This document shows, one piece after another, positions 7,855 through 16,294 of a DNA stretch of 64,000 bases. The notes below the pieces were generated by a model. It searched no databases. It was given only the letters and a program-made list of their open reading frames with translations, and was not told where the DNA came from. A program made the position numbers and the translations under genes. Source of the DNA: Fodinibacter sp963800505 (GTDB lineage Bacteria; Actinomycetota; Actinomycetes; Actinomycetales; Dermatophilaceae); the NCBI GenBank assembly GCA_963800505.1, contig CAWDBL010000007.1, forward strand, positions 62,001-126,000, in the 5' to 3' direction. Numbering within the stretch: position 1 is the stretch's first letter; each line of letters starts with the position of its first letter.

Positions 7855-9255
7855 TCACCCGGGTGCGCCCGCGGGCTCGGCCTCCTCGTCCACGTCATCC
7901 GCCACCGGTGCCGGCTCGCCCTGGGGCAGCGCCAGCGATGCGGCCACCAGCGCTCCCACGAGCCAGAACTGGTTGTAGAAGGCCTGCTTGTTGACCAGGT
8001 TCGCCACGGCCAGCACCAGCGCCAGCCAGCGCAGCAGCTCGTCGACACCCGGGCGGCGCCGCCACACGGCATACGCGGCGACGGCCACCACCGCCACCAT
8101 GGCCGCGCCCGTCACCCAGAACGGCAGGGTGATGCCGTGCTCGTTGAGGGCGTACAGGTACCAGGTGTTGGCGAACTTGATGGGGTGGAAGGTGAGCAGC
8201 GTGGTGACCGTGTCGCCGACGAACGCCCCGGCATCCGCGACCACCCAGGGCAGCATCAGCAGCGCCGCCAGCGCACCGGTCGCCAGCGTGCGCCACGCCC
8301 CGAACGGCCGCCACACCAGCAGCACCGGCGCCAGCAGGGCGAGGTGCTGCTTGCTCGCGCACGCCAGCGCCAGCGGCAGGATCGCCCACCATGCGCGGTC
8401 GCGACGCACCAGCACGGCCCACCACACGATGAGCGCGGCGAGCACCGGCTCGGTCCAGGCCTGGTCGACCTGGGTCAGCGTGCCGGGCGCGAGCACGAGC
8501 ACCGCCGTGACGGCCGCCGCGCGCTCCACCCGGCCGCGGGCCAGCGCCCACAGCCCGGCGAAGAGCACCAGCGACCAGAACAGCACGGCCCACCGCACGT
8601 CGCCGGCGAGCCACCGACCGGGGGCGGTGAGCACCGCCATCCACGGCAGGTAGGGGAAGAAGTCCTGCACGCCGGGGGAGTTCGTCCACTGCTGGGTGTA
8701 GACGTTGTCGCCCCGGGCCAGGGCGTCGGCGCCCTGCTGCAGCACCACCCACACGTCGATCTTCGGGGCCTTGTCGCCGACGATGGCCACCACGGCCAGC
8801 ACGGTGTGGGTGAGCACCGCGAGCGCGTAGGCCGCCACCGCGGCGCGCCGCCCCGGCCGGGTCAGCAGCAGGGCGCAGCCCAGCCCGCCGGTGGTGAGCA
8901 CGGCCAGGGATGCCGTGAGCCACCCGCCGCGCAGGTAGCTGAACAGCGGCACGGTGAGCGTGATGACGACGGACGCCGCCACCACGGCCGGGGCCAGCCA
9001 CCGCGGGACGTCGAGCACGAGCCGTCGGGCGAGCCACCACCCGAGCAGGGCCGCGCACACCGTCAGGGTGAGCACGATCGGCACCCGGAAGCGCACGACG
9101 CTCCACTGGAGCACACCGAACCACGCGAGCCAGGCGGCCCCGAGCACGAGGGCGGCGACCGGCCCGGTGGTGGGCCGCCCCACGCGGGTCGAGGGGGATG
9201 CCGGACCGGCGGTGACAGCGGGAGCGGCGGTGGTCGCCGCGCTCGGGTCAGCCAC
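7855..9255 (-). CDS. Polytopic GT87/DUF2029-type glycosyltransferase
   Basis: A 466-residue integral membrane protein with about 11 to 12 hydrophobic helices. This family uses polyprenyl-phosphate sugars, such as polyprenyl-phosphomannose, on the outer face of the membrane. The signature is the first large loop, KIDVWVVLQQGADALARGDNVY, with the conserved Asp and the N-x-Y, followed by FPYLPW. In mycobacteria the GT87 mannosyltransferase Rv2181 lies in the same conserved block, so a role in lipoglycan or glycan synthesis is plausible. The preferred GTG start overlaps the stop of the upstream acyl-CoA ligase gene by 8 nt, which suggests translational coupling. A start 33 nt further upstream is also possible. 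The acceptor is unknown. Confidence 0.8.
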   Translation of the reverse strand: MADPSAATTAAPAVTAGPASPSTRVGRPTTGPVAALVLGAAWLAWFGVLQWSVVRFRVPIVLTLTVCAALLGWWLARRLVLDVPRWLAPAVVAASVVITLTVPLFSYLRGGWLTASLAVLTTGGLGCALLLTRPGRRAAVAAYALAVLTHTVLAVVAIVGDKAPKIDVWVVLQQGADALARGDNVYTQQWTNSPGVQDFFPYLPWMAVLTAPGRWLAGDVRWAVLFWSLVLFAGLWALARGRVERAAAVTAVLVLAPGTLTQVDQAWTEPVLAALIVWWAVLVRRDRAWWAILPLALACASKQHLALLAPVLLVWRPFGAWRTLATGALAALLMLPWVVADAGAFVGDTVTTLLTFHPIKFANTWYLYALNEHGITLPFWVTGAAMVAVVAVAAYAVWRRRPGVDELLRWLALVLAVANLVNKQAFYNQFWLVGALVAASLALPQGEPAPVADDVDEEAEPAGAPG

Positions 9256-11038
9256 CGTAGAGGGCGTCGACCTCGTCCTCGAAGTCACGCATCACGACGT
9301 TGCGCTTGAGCTTCAGGGACGGGGTGAGGTGACCGGACTCCTCGGTGAAGTCGGAGTCGAGGATCGCGAACTTGCGGATCGACTCGGCCTTGGACACAGC
9401 GGTGTTGGCGTCGTCGACGGCCTTCTGCACCTCGGCGATGACGCGCTCGTCGGTGCGGGCCGCGGCGAACGACACGCCGTCGAGCCCGTGGTTGCGGGCC
9501 CAGCCGGGGTACATCTCGTCGTCGAGGGTGATCAGCGCGGCGATGAACGGCTTGCCGTCACCGACGACGATGCACTGGCTGACCAGGGGGTGCGCGCGCA
9601 GCCGGTCCTCGAGCACCGCGGGCGCGACGTTCTTGCCGCCGGCGGTGACCAGGATCTCCTTCTTGCGGCCGGTGATGCGCAGGAAGCCCTCGTCGTCGAG
9701 CTCGCCGATGTCGCCGGTGCGGAACCAGCCCTCGCGCACCGACTCCGCGGTCGCGGTCGCGTTGCCCCGGTAGCCCCGGAAGACGTTGACGCCGCGCAGC
9801 AGGATCTCGCCGTCGTCGCCGATGCGCACGTCGACGCCGGGCATCGGCTGCCCCACGCTGCCGATCCGCAAGGCGTCGGGCCGGTTCACCGTGGCCGGTG
9901 CGGTGGTCTCGGTGAGACCGTAGCCCTCGAGGATGGTGACGCCGATGCCGCGGTAGAAGTGGCCCAGGCGGGTGCCGAGCGGCGCTCCGCCGGAGACGGC
10001 GTACTGGATCTTGCCGCCCATCGCCTCGCGCAGCTTGCCGTAGACCAGCTTGTCGAACACCGCGTGCCGCACCCGCAGGCCGAAGGGGGCGCCCCCGGCA
10101 TCCTGCGCCTCGGACCACGCCACGGCGGCCGTCGTGGCGCCCGCGAAGATCCGGCCCTTGCCGCCGGCCTCGGCCTTGGCCTCGGAGGAGTTGTAGATCT
10201 TCTCGAAGACCCGTGGCACGGCGAGGATGAAGGTGGGCTGGAAGGCGGTGAAGTCGTCGAGCAGCGACTTCAGGTCGGAGGAGTGCCCCATCCGCACCCC
10301 GGCGGTCACGGCGAGCACCTCGATGAAGCGGGCGAACACGTGCGCCAGCGGGAGGAAGAGCAGCGTGGAGGACCCCTGCGCCTGGACCACCGCGGAGAGC
10401 TGCTCGGAGGTGTTCTCGGCCAGGGTGAGGAAGTTGCCGTGGGTGAGCTCGACGCCCTTGGGCCGGCCCGTGGTGCCGGAGGTGTAGATGATCGTCGCCA
10501 GGCTGTCGCGGTCGAGCGCCTCGCGGCGCGCGTCGAGCTCGGCGTCGTCGACGTCGTCGCCGTCGCGGCTCAGGCTGTCGACGTCGCCCTGGTCGATGAC
10601 CCAGACGTGCTGCAGGCCGGGGAGCCGGGGGCGGCCCTGCTCGACCGAGGCGAGGTGGGCGTCGGTCTCGACGATCACCCCGACCGCGCCGGAGTCGGCG
10701 AGGATCCACTCGACCTGGTCGGGGGAGGACGTCTCGTAGATCGGCACCGGCACCGCACCGGCCGACCACAGCGCGAAGTCGGCGACGGTCCACTCGTAGC
10801 GGGTGCGGCTCATGATGGCCACCGCGTCGCCGAGGCCGATGCCGGCCGCGATCAGGCCCTTGGCGAGCGCGGCGACATCGGCGGCGAAGGTCGCCGACGT
10901 GACGTCGGTCCACCCCCCGCCGGAGCGCACCGAGAAGGCGACTCGGCCCGGCTCGGAGCCCGCCCACCGCAGGGGCACGTCGGCCAGGCTGCCCTGGGTC
11001 GTCTCGGGCAGGACGAGCGGCGTGGACTTCTCGTGCAC
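9248..11038 (-). CDS. fadD15: Long-chain fatty acid-CoA ligase (FadD15-like)
   Basis: A 596-residue ANL-superfamily enzyme that adenylates fatty acids and forms acyl-CoA. The P-loop is TIIYTSGTTGRPKGVELTHGN. The A5 motif YGLTETT, the hinge GWFRTGDIGELDDEGFLRITGR and the A10 region GKNVAP are all present, so it looks fully active. Mycobacterial FadD15 (Rv2187) is of the same length and sits in the same gene block. The GTG start follows AAGGAGCCGACC. A longer start 36 nt upstream lacks a comparable site. It is divergent from the SRPBCC gene and is followed by a coupled membrane glycosyltransferase. It may feed lipid synthesis or degradation. Confidence 0.93.
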   Translation of the reverse strand: MHEKSTPLVLPETTQGSLADVPLRWAGSEPGRVAFSVRSGGGWTDVTSATFAADVAALAKGLIAAGIGLGDAVAIMSRTRYEWTVADFALWSAGAVPVPIYETSSPDQVEWILADSGAVGVIVETDAHLASVEQGRPRLPGLQHVWVIDQGDVDSLSRDGDDVDDAELDARREALDRDSLATIIYTSGTTGRPKGVELTHGNFLTLAENTSEQLSAVVQAQGSSTLLFLPLAHVFARFIEVLAVTAGVRMGHSSDLKSLLDDFTAFQPTFILAVPRVFEKIYNSSEAKAEAGGKGRIFAGATTAAVAWSEAQDAGGAPFGLRVRHAVFDKLVYGKLREAMGGKIQYAVSGGAPLGTRLGHFYRGIGVTILEGYGLTETTAPATVNRPDALRIGSVGQPMPGVDVRIGDDGEILLRGVNVFRGYRGNATATAESVREGWFRTGDIGELDDEGFLRITGRKKEILVTAGGKNVAPAVLEDRLRAHPLVSQCIVVGDGKPFIAALITLDDEMYPGWARNHGLDGVSFAAARTDERVIAEVQKAVDDANTAVSKAESIRKFAILDSDFTEESGHLTPSLKLKRNVVMRDFEDEVDALYGG

Positions 11039-11100
11039 GGTCGGCTCCTTCGGGGTGCGGCGCACAGGGGACACCCAACTCTAGGACCCCGCGGTGCGGG

Positions 11101-11106
11101 TAACCT
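11101..11106 (+). promoter_or_regulatory. -10 box TAACCT, leaderless transcript
   Basis: TAACCT ends 7 nt before the ATG of the SRPBCC gene in a 75-bp divergent gap, which predicts a transcript starting at the start codon. Confidence 0.55.
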
Positions 11107-11113
11107 CCGTGCC

Positions 11114-11560
11114 ATGGCCGACCGCACCCAGTCCACCGTCGAGATCGCCGCCGAACCCGGCGCGGTGCTCGACGTCATCGCCGACTTCGAGCGCTACCCG
11201 GAGTGGGCGCACGAGGTCACCTCGGCCACGGTGCTCAGCGAGGACGGCGACGGCTGGGCCGACCAGGTCGAGTTCCACCTGCACGCCGGGGCGATCAAGG
11301 ACAACTACGTCCTCGAGTACGACTGGGACAACATCGCCGAGGACGGCACCGGCAGCGTCTCGTGGCACCTCGTGCGCGCCAGCCTGCTCAAGGGGCTCGA
11401 CGGCACCTACGCCCTGGCCCGCACATCCAAGGGCACCCAGGTCACCTACGACCTCGAGGTCGAGCTGACCATGCCGATGATCGGCCTGCTCAAGCGCAAG
11501 GCCGAGAAGCACATCATCAACCTCGCCCTGACCGAGCTCAAGAAGCGCGCGGAGGGCTGA
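11114..11560 (+). CDS. SRPBCC (START-like) family protein
   Basis: A 148-residue helix-grip protein of the polyketide cyclase/dehydrase and lipid-binding superfamily. STVEIAAEPGAVLDVIADFERYPEWAHEVTSATVLS is the typical N-terminal half, and the long C-terminal helix (MIGLLKRKAEKHIINLALTELKKR) closes the cavity. In mycobacteria Rv2185c has this fold and precedes an ArsA-like ATPase as here. It probably binds a hydrophobic ligand in the cytosol. The ligand is not known. The ArsA-type gene starts 8 nt after its stop, so the two form an operon. Confidence 0.88.
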   Translation: MADRTQSTVEIAAEPGAVLDVIADFERYPEWAHEVTSATVLSEDGDGWADQVEFHLHAGAIKDNYVLEYDWDNIAEDGTGSVSWHLVRASLLKGLDGTYALARTSKGTQVTYDLEVELTMPMIGLLKRKAEKHIINLALTELKKRAEG

Positions 11561-11568
11561 CGCCCACC

Positions 11569-12792
11569 ATGTCCCGCGTCGTCCTCGTGACCGGCAAGGG
11601 CGGCGTCGGCAAGACGACCACCGCCGCGGCGACCGCTGTCCGGGCCGCCCGCAGCGGGCTGCGCACCCTGGTGATGTCCACCGATGCCGCGCACAGCCTG
11701 GGCGACGCGCTCGACGTCGAGCTCACCACCGCGGCCACCTGGCGCGAGACGACGCCGGTCGAGCCGGGGCTGCACGCCCTCACCGTCGGCGCGCACACCG
11801 TCGTCGAGGCTGACTGGCAGGTCGTGCGCGACTACCTGCTCGGGGTGCTCGACGCGATGGGGGTCGACGCCGTCGTCGCCGACGAGCTGACCTCGCTGCC
11901 AGGCGCCGAGGAGGTCACCGCCCTCGCGGCGCTGGCCCACCAGGCCGAGAGCGGCGACTGGGACCTCGTCGTCGTCGACTGCGCCCCCACCGCCGAGACC
12001 CTGCGCCTGCTCGCGCTGCCCGAGGTGCTCGGCTGGCACCTCGACCGGCTGCTGCCCGCCCAGCGCCGCCTGCTCACCGTGCTGCGCCCGGCCGCCTCGG
12101 CTGCCACCGGGGTGCCCGTGCCCGGCCCCGAGGTGATGCTCGTGCTGCGCGCCTGGCGCGAGCTGATGGTCGGGGTGCGTGCCCTGCTCACCTCCCCCCG
12201 GGCGAGCGTGCGCGTGGTGCTCACCCCCGAGCGGGTGGTCATCGCCGAGAGCCGTCGGGTGCTCACCTCGCTGTCCCTGCACGGCTACGCCGTCGACGCC
12301 GTGGTGGTCAACCGGCTGCTGCCCGCCGCGCTGCCGGGCGACGCCGACCCGTGGCGCACGGCGTGGACCACCGCCCAGGCGAGCGGCCTGGAGCAGGTGC
12401 GCGAGTCCTTCCTCGGCATCCCGCTGCTGTGTGCGCCCTACCTGGCGGGCGAGCCGATCGGCGCCGACGCGCTCGACGACCTCGCGACGGCAACGGTTGC
12501 CGACGGCCGCCCTGCCCCGGCGCTGATGGACGACGTCGACGTGCCCCGGATGCGGGTCGAGGCAGACGGTGCCGACTTCGTGCTCACCCTGCCGCTGCCG
12601 CTGGTGTCGGCGGGCATGGTCGGCATGGCCCGCCGCGAGGACGACCTGCTGCTCGAGGTGGGTGGCCAGCGGCGTGTCGTCACCCTGCCCTCGGTGCTGC
12701 GGCGGTGCATCGTGCGCGATGCTGCCGTGGGCAGCGGTGAGCTGCGGGTCCGGTTCGTGCGTGACGAGGAGCAGTGGGCCAGTGGGCGCTGA
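11569..12792 (+). CDS. ArsA/GET3-family ATPase
   Basis: A 407-residue cytosolic P-loop ATPase. The deviant Walker A GKGGVGKTT is at residues 9-17 and switch I STDAAHSLGD at about 42. The DWDLVVVDCAPTAETLRLL segment is Walker B/switch II, and the C-terminal VVVNRLLP is the A-loop base. It has one ATPase unit, so it would work as a dimer like GET3. No arsenite ligand cysteines or neighbouring ars genes are seen, so arsenic export is unlikely. In actinobacteria it pairs with an SRPBCC gene, and the true role is unknown. The last 100 residues form an alpha-crystallin-like extension. Its end overlaps the next gene by 11 nt. Confidence 0.88.
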   Translation: MSRVVLVTGKGGVGKTTTAAATAVRAARSGLRTLVMSTDAAHSLGDALDVELTTAATWRETTPVEPGLHALTVGAHTVVEADWQVVRDYLLGVLDAMGVDAVVADELTSLPGAEEVTALAALAHQAESGDWDLVVVDCAPTAETLRLLALPEVLGWHLDRLLPAQRRLLTVLRPAASAATGVPVPGPEVMLVLRAWRELMVGVRALLTSPRASVRVVLTPERVVIAESRRVLTSLSLHGYAVDAVVVNRLLPAALPGDADPWRTAWTTAQASGLEQVRESFLGIPLLCAPYLAGEPIGADALDDLATATVADGRPAPALMDDVDVPRMRVEADGADFVLTLPLPLVSAGMVGMARREDDLLLEVGGQRRVVTLPSVLRRCIVRDAAVGSGELRVRFVRDEEQWASGR

Positions 12793-13366
12793 GCGCTGGG
12801 ACGAGCAGGTCGGGTCGGTCGCCGACGAGGCGAGCCGGCTCCTGGAGAGCCTGCGCCGCACCACCGCCGAGTCGCCGGACGACGGCCCGGATTCCGCTGG
12901 ATCCGCTGCCGACGACGGCCCGGATGCCGCTGGGCCGGCGCCCGCTGCCGGCGCGGCGTCGGCGTCACGCGCCTCGTCGGGGTCCGGTGCGGCCGGTGAC
13001 AGCGCCGCCGACGGCGGGATGCCGGACGCGGCTCCGGCTCCGGCTTCGGGCCCGGACGGTTCCGGCCACGACCCGTTCTGCACCTGGTGCCCGCTGTGTC
13101 GCGGTGCGGCCGTGGTCCGCTCGCTCAGCCCCGAGACCCTCGCCAAGCTGGCCGACCTCGCGACCCTGGCGGCGACGGTGCTCACCGAGATCGCGAGCAG
13201 CCGCCCGGGGGGCGGCCCACCGGCATCCGACCCCGACCACCCGGCCACCGACCAGACCGCCGCCCCCGCGCGGCCGGCTCACCGGTCGCGGCGCTCAGGG
13301 CCGGCGCCGAGCCGGCCCATCCCGGTCAGTGACGCCGACGACCCCCAGGAGGCACCCCGTGGCTGA
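12782..13366 (+). CDS. Low-complexity protein with C-x2-C-P-x-C motif (DUF5304-like)
   Basis: A 194-residue protein of unknown function. An N-terminal helix (WDEQVGSVADEASRLLESL) is followed by about 80 Ala/Ser/Gly/Pro/Asp residues, then HDPFCTWCPLCRGAAVVRSL, whose three Cys may bind a metal. A short helix (ETLAKLADLATLAATVLTEI) and a disordered tail follow. Proteins of this pattern follow the ArsA gene in other actinobacteria, and the name DUF5304 is from memory. The GTG start overlaps the ArsA stop, and its own stop overlaps the glucokinase start by 8 nt, so all are translationally coupled. Confidence 0.75.
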   Translation: MGAERWDEQVGSVADEASRLLESLRRTTAESPDDGPDSAGSAADDGPDAAGPAPAAGAASASRASSGSGAAGDSAADGGMPDAAPAPASGPDGSGHDPFCTWCPLCRGAAVVRSLSPETLAKLADLATLAATVLTEIASSRPGGGPPASDPDHPATDQTAAPARPAHRSRRSGPAPSRPIPVSDADDPQEAPRG

Positions 13367-14336
13367 CGGCTCGCTCGCGATCGGCATCGACATCGGCGGC
13401 ACCAAGGTGGCCGGCGGCATCGTCGACCCCGACGGCACGGTGCTGGCCCGGGCCCGGCGCGACACCCCGCACCGGTCGACCACCCCGCGGGTGGTCGAGG
13501 ACACCATCGTCTCGGTCGTCGACGAGCTGCTCGAGGGCCGCGCCGACGACATCGCCGCGGTCGGCATCGGGGCCGCCGGGTTCGTCGCCACCGACCGGGC
13601 CACCGTCGTCTTCGCGCCGCACCTGTCGTGGCGCAACGAGCCGCTGCGCGAGGCCCTGGGCAAGCGGGTGTCGCTGCCGATCTTCGTCGACAACGACGCC
13701 AACGCCGCCGTGTGGGCCGAGCACCGCTTCGGCGCCGGCCGCGGCGAGAGCCACCTGGTCATGGTCAACCTCGGCACCGGCATCGGCGGCGGCATCGTGC
13801 TGGGTGGGCGCGTCATCCGCGGGCGCTACGGCATCGCCGGCGAGTTCGGGCACATGCAGGTCGTGCCCGACGGCATCCGCTGCGAGTGCGGCAACAAGGG
13901 CTGCTGGGAGCAGTACGCCTCGGGCAACGCGCTGGTGCGCGAGGCGCGGGGGCTGATGTCGGCCGGCAGCCCGGTGGTGTCCGACCTGTTCGACCGGGTG
14001 CAGGGGCGGCCCGAGGACCTCACCGGCCCGCTCGTCACCGAGGCCGCCCGCGACGGCGACCAGCTCGCCCGCGAGCTGCTCGCCGAGGTCGGCCGCTGGC
14101 TCGGCATCGGCATGGCCGACCTCGCCGCCGCCCTCGACCCCGGCATGTTCGTCGTCGGTGGCGGCGTCAGCGCTGCGGGTGACCTGCTGCTGGGCCCTGC
14201 CCGCGACGCGTTCCGCCGCCAGCTCACCGGCCGCGGCTACCGGCCCGAGGCGGCCATCGTGGCGGCGCAGCTCGGCAACGAGGCAGGGCTGGTGGGGGCG
14301 GCCGACCTCGCCCGCACCGACGCCGTCAGCGGCTGA
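13359..14336 (+). CDS. glk: ROK-family glucokinase
   Basis: A 325-residue sugar kinase that phosphorylates glucose with ATP (or polyphosphate in some relatives) in the cytosol. The ATP site IGIDIGGTK is at residues 8-16. The catalytic FVDNDANAA follows, then the NLGTGIGGG phosphate loop, the ROK zinc motif CECGNKGCWE with C175, C177 and C182, and a late GGGVS. Length and motifs match actinobacterial glucokinases such as GlkA of Streptomyces. The GTG start has AGGAGG 6 nt upstream. It is the fourth gene of an operon with SRPBCC, ArsA and the Cys-motif protein. Confidence 0.93.
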   Translation: MADGSLAIGIDIGGTKVAGGIVDPDGTVLARARRDTPHRSTTPRVVEDTIVSVVDELLEGRADDIAAVGIGAAGFVATDRATVVFAPHLSWRNEPLREALGKRVSLPIFVDNDANAAVWAEHRFGAGRGESHLVMVNLGTGIGGGIVLGGRVIRGRYGIAGEFGHMQVVPDGIRCECGNKGCWEQYASGNALVREARGLMSAGSPVVSDLFDRVQGRPEDLTGPLVTEAARDGDQLARELLAEVGRWLGIGMADLAAALDPGMFVVGGGVSAAGDLLLGPARDAFRRQLTGRGYRPEAAIVAAQLGNEAGLVGAADLARTDAVSG

Positions 14337-14344
14337 GCCCGCCG

Positions 14345-15022
14345 GTGCCGAGCCTGCGGGTCGCGAGCTACAACACCCGCGACTTCCTCGACGACTCCCG
14401 CCTCGCGGCCCGGGTGGTGCGGGCGGTCGACCCCGACGTGCTGTGCCTGCAGGAGGTGCCGCGCCGGCTGTTCGGCGGCCGGCGGGTGGCGGGGTTCGCC
14501 GCCGCGTGCGGACTGGCCTGGCCCGGCCGGCACCGGGGAAGCGGCGGCACGACGGTGCTGACCTCGGGCCGGGTGCGGGTGCTCGGGTGCGAGCACCTGC
14601 GGCTGCCCGTGCGCTGGCCCGACCGCACCCGGGGGTTCGCCGTGGTGCGGGTGGGGCTGCCGGGTGGTGGCGAGCTCACCGCGGTGTCGGTGCACCTCAG
14701 CCTCAAGGCGCCCGAGCGGGTGACCCACACCGAGCGCATCCTCGAGGTGATCGCCGACCGCGGCCCGCTCGTGCTCGCCGGTGACCTCAACGAGGACCAC
14801 ACCGGAGGTGCCTGGCAGCTGCTCGACGTGCCGGACCGGCTGCGGCTCGTCTCTCCGGACCGGCCGACCTTCCCGGCGCGGGCGCCGCGGCGGCGGCTCG
14901 ACGTCGTCTTCGCCTCACCGCAGCTGCGGGTGCTACCGCACCGCGAGGTGCTGCTGCCGGATGCCGTGTACGCGGCGGCCAGCGACCACCGCCCCACCTG
15001 GGTCGACCTCGAGCTCCCCTGA
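14345..15022 (+). CDS. Endonuclease/exonuclease/phosphatase (EEP) family protein
   Basis: A 225-residue metal-dependent phosphoesterase of the DNase I fold. The residues for metal binding and catalysis are visible: N in ASYNTRDF, E in LCLQEVP, GDLNED (Asp and Asn), and the C-terminal SDHRP. It is short for the family but complete. It has no signal peptide, so it acts inside the cell on DNA, RNA or a phospholipid; the substrate cannot be told. The GTG starts 9 nt after the glucokinase stop, so it is the last gene of that operon. A long inverted repeat follows. Confidence 0.88.
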   Translation: MPSLRVASYNTRDFLDDSRLAARVVRAVDPDVLCLQEVPRRLFGGRRVAGFAAACGLAWPGRHRGSGGTTVLTSGRVRVLGCEHLRLPVRWPDRTRGFAVVRVGLPGGGELTAVSVHLSLKAPERVTHTERILEVIADRGPLVLAGDLNEDHTGGAWQLLDVPDRLRLVSPDRPTFPARAPRRRLDVVFASPQLRVLPHREVLLPDAVYAAASDHRPTWVDLELP

Positions 15023-15107
15023 GGCCCGCCCGTCCTTCAGGCGCACAGGGGCCCGGCATCGCCCACCCGAGGGTCTTGACGCAGTCGATGTCCTCCACCG
15101 GCGTCAT

Positions 15108-15175
15108 CCGGTCGAGGTCTCACGACACGCTGACCGAACCGACCGGGCGTCAGCGTGTCGCGGGACCTCGACCGG
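15108..15175. terminator. 27-bp imperfect inverted repeat between convergent genes
   Basis: The arm at 15108-15134 (CCGGTCGAGGTCTCACGACA onward) pairs with 15149-15175, 25 of 27 positions matching and both mismatches allowing G-U pairs in RNA, around a 14-nt loop. It lies between the convergent EEP and VOC genes and should terminate both. Its length suggests it may be a dispersed palindromic repeat. Confidence 0.7.
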
Positions 15176-15184
15176 GTCGGGGGC

Positions 15185-15532
15185 TCAGGCCCGGGAGATC
15201 GGGGAGGGGTGGGTCGGGTGGTAGACGCCGAGCGTGCCGCCGCCGGGGAGGGTCAGGGCGGTGATCGTGCCCCACCGCTCGGTGGTCGGCTCGCCGCACG
15301 GCACCCCGAGGCCGGCCATCCGCTCGCGGAAGGCGTCGAGGTCGTCGCACATCAGGTACAGCTCGTGCCGGGCGGAGGCAGCCGGGTGCACCGCCAGCTC
15401 GGCCGGCGGGAGGGCGAAGATCAGCCACCCGTCACCGGCATCGACCGACGGGTGGTCGAGCACGTCCCGGAAGAACACCCGGTCGGCGTCGGCATCGGTG
15501 CTGAACAGGATGACGTGGGCCCCGGTGATCAT
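15185..15532 (-). CDS. VOC-superfamily (glyoxalase-like) protein
   Basis: A 115-residue protein of two beta-alpha-beta-beta-beta units, as in glyoxalase I and bleomycin-resistance proteins. VILFSTDADADRVFFRDVLD opens the first unit, LYLMCDDLDAFRERM the second, and GTITALTLPGGGTLGVYHP the last strands. Metal ligands are not obvious beyond H6, E57-like and Y positions, so activity is uncertain. It ends 10 nt from a large palindrome and lies 27 nt after the upstream minus-strand membrane gene, probably on one transcript. Confidence 0.82.
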   Translation of the reverse strand: MITGAHVILFSTDADADRVFFRDVLDHPSVDAGDGWLIFALPPAELAVHPAASARHELYLMCDDLDAFRERMAGLGVPCGEPTTERWGTITALTLPGGGTLGVYHPTHPSPISRA

Positions 15533-15559
15533 CCCCGAGGCTACGTCGCGGCCGTCGGG

Positions 15560-16177
15560 TCAGACGCGGGCGCCGTTGTCGCCGCTGGTCGGGTCGCGGT
15601 GCGACGGCTGGCGCAGGATGAGCAACCCGAAGCCCAGGAGCGACACGACCAGCGACACCAGGAACCAGCGGGTGCTGTGCGACGGCCGGGCGAACACCAC
15701 CCACAGCAGCATCAGCGGCCCGACGACCAGCCCCACGACAGCACCCCAGAAGTGCAGGTCCTCCTGCGGGGGAAGCTCGACCTCGGGCGGCTCGAAGTGC
15801 TCGTCGTCGTCGGCCAGGGCCTGCTCGGCCTCCTCGGTCGCCTCCGCCACGGCCTCCTCGGTCGCGGGGTCCGTGGGGTCCGGGGCCCGCCAGGCCGAGG
15901 CGGGCACGACGACGTCGAGCGGGGAGGGGTTGACCCACGGGGCGCGGGGGGTGACCGGCGGCTCGGCGGGCGTCGCGGCATCCGGCTCGGTGGTGTCGTC
16001 GACGGGTGCGTCACCGTCGGTGACCGCGGCGGCCGCATCGGCCTCGGTCTCGGCCCCGGTCGGATCGTCGTGCACGGCCTCGTCGGAGTCGGCCACCGGG
16101 GCGTCCCAGTGCGCGACGATGGAGGCGAAGCGCGCCTCGACGTCGCGCTCGTCCATGTCACCGGGCCGGTCTGGCAC
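15560..16177 (-). CDS. Acidic protein with two C-terminal membrane helices
   Basis: A 205-residue protein of unknown function. Residues 10-140 are acidic and rich in Asp, Glu, Ala and Pro, and probably disordered. Two hydrophobic segments follow (AVVGLVVGPLMLLWVVFA and WFLVSLVVSLLGFGLLIL) with a short basic loop between. The N-terminus begins near RFASIVAHWDAP, a short motif seen in many actinobacterial small membrane proteins. The GTG start has GAGGAG 6 nt upstream. It is divergent from plsC. Confidence 0.75.
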   Translation of the reverse strand: MPDRPGDMDERDVEARFASIVAHWDAPVADSDEAVHDDPTGAETEADAAAAVTDGDAPVDDTTEPDAATPAEPPVTPRAPWVNPSPLDVVVPASAWRAPDPTDPATEEAVAEATEEAEQALADDDEHFEPPEVELPPQEDLHFWGAVVGLVVGPLMLLWVVFARPSHSTRWFLVSLVVSLLGFGLLILRQPSHRDPTSGDNGARV

Positions 16178-16257
16178 GGGGTCTCCTCGGGTGCTGCGGG
16201 GTGGGACCACGATCTTCGCACGGCGACGTGGGCAAGAGGCAGTGTGACCCAGTGCAC

Positions 16258-16263
16258 TAGAGT
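16258..16263 (+). promoter_or_regulatory. -10 box TAGAGT upstream of plsC
   Basis: TAGAGT lies 31 nt before the TTG start in the divergent gap. It predicts a short leader of about 25 nt carrying AGGGTTAGG as ribosome site. Confidence 0.4.
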
Positions 16264-16294
16264 CTGGGCGTCGCGCGATGAAGGGTTAGGTCCA

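Noticed and set aside
11569..12792. Arsenite efflux ATPase
   Set aside because: There are no arsenite-binding cysteines and no arsB, arsR or arsC nearby; the SRPBCC-linked ArsA type is a better fit.
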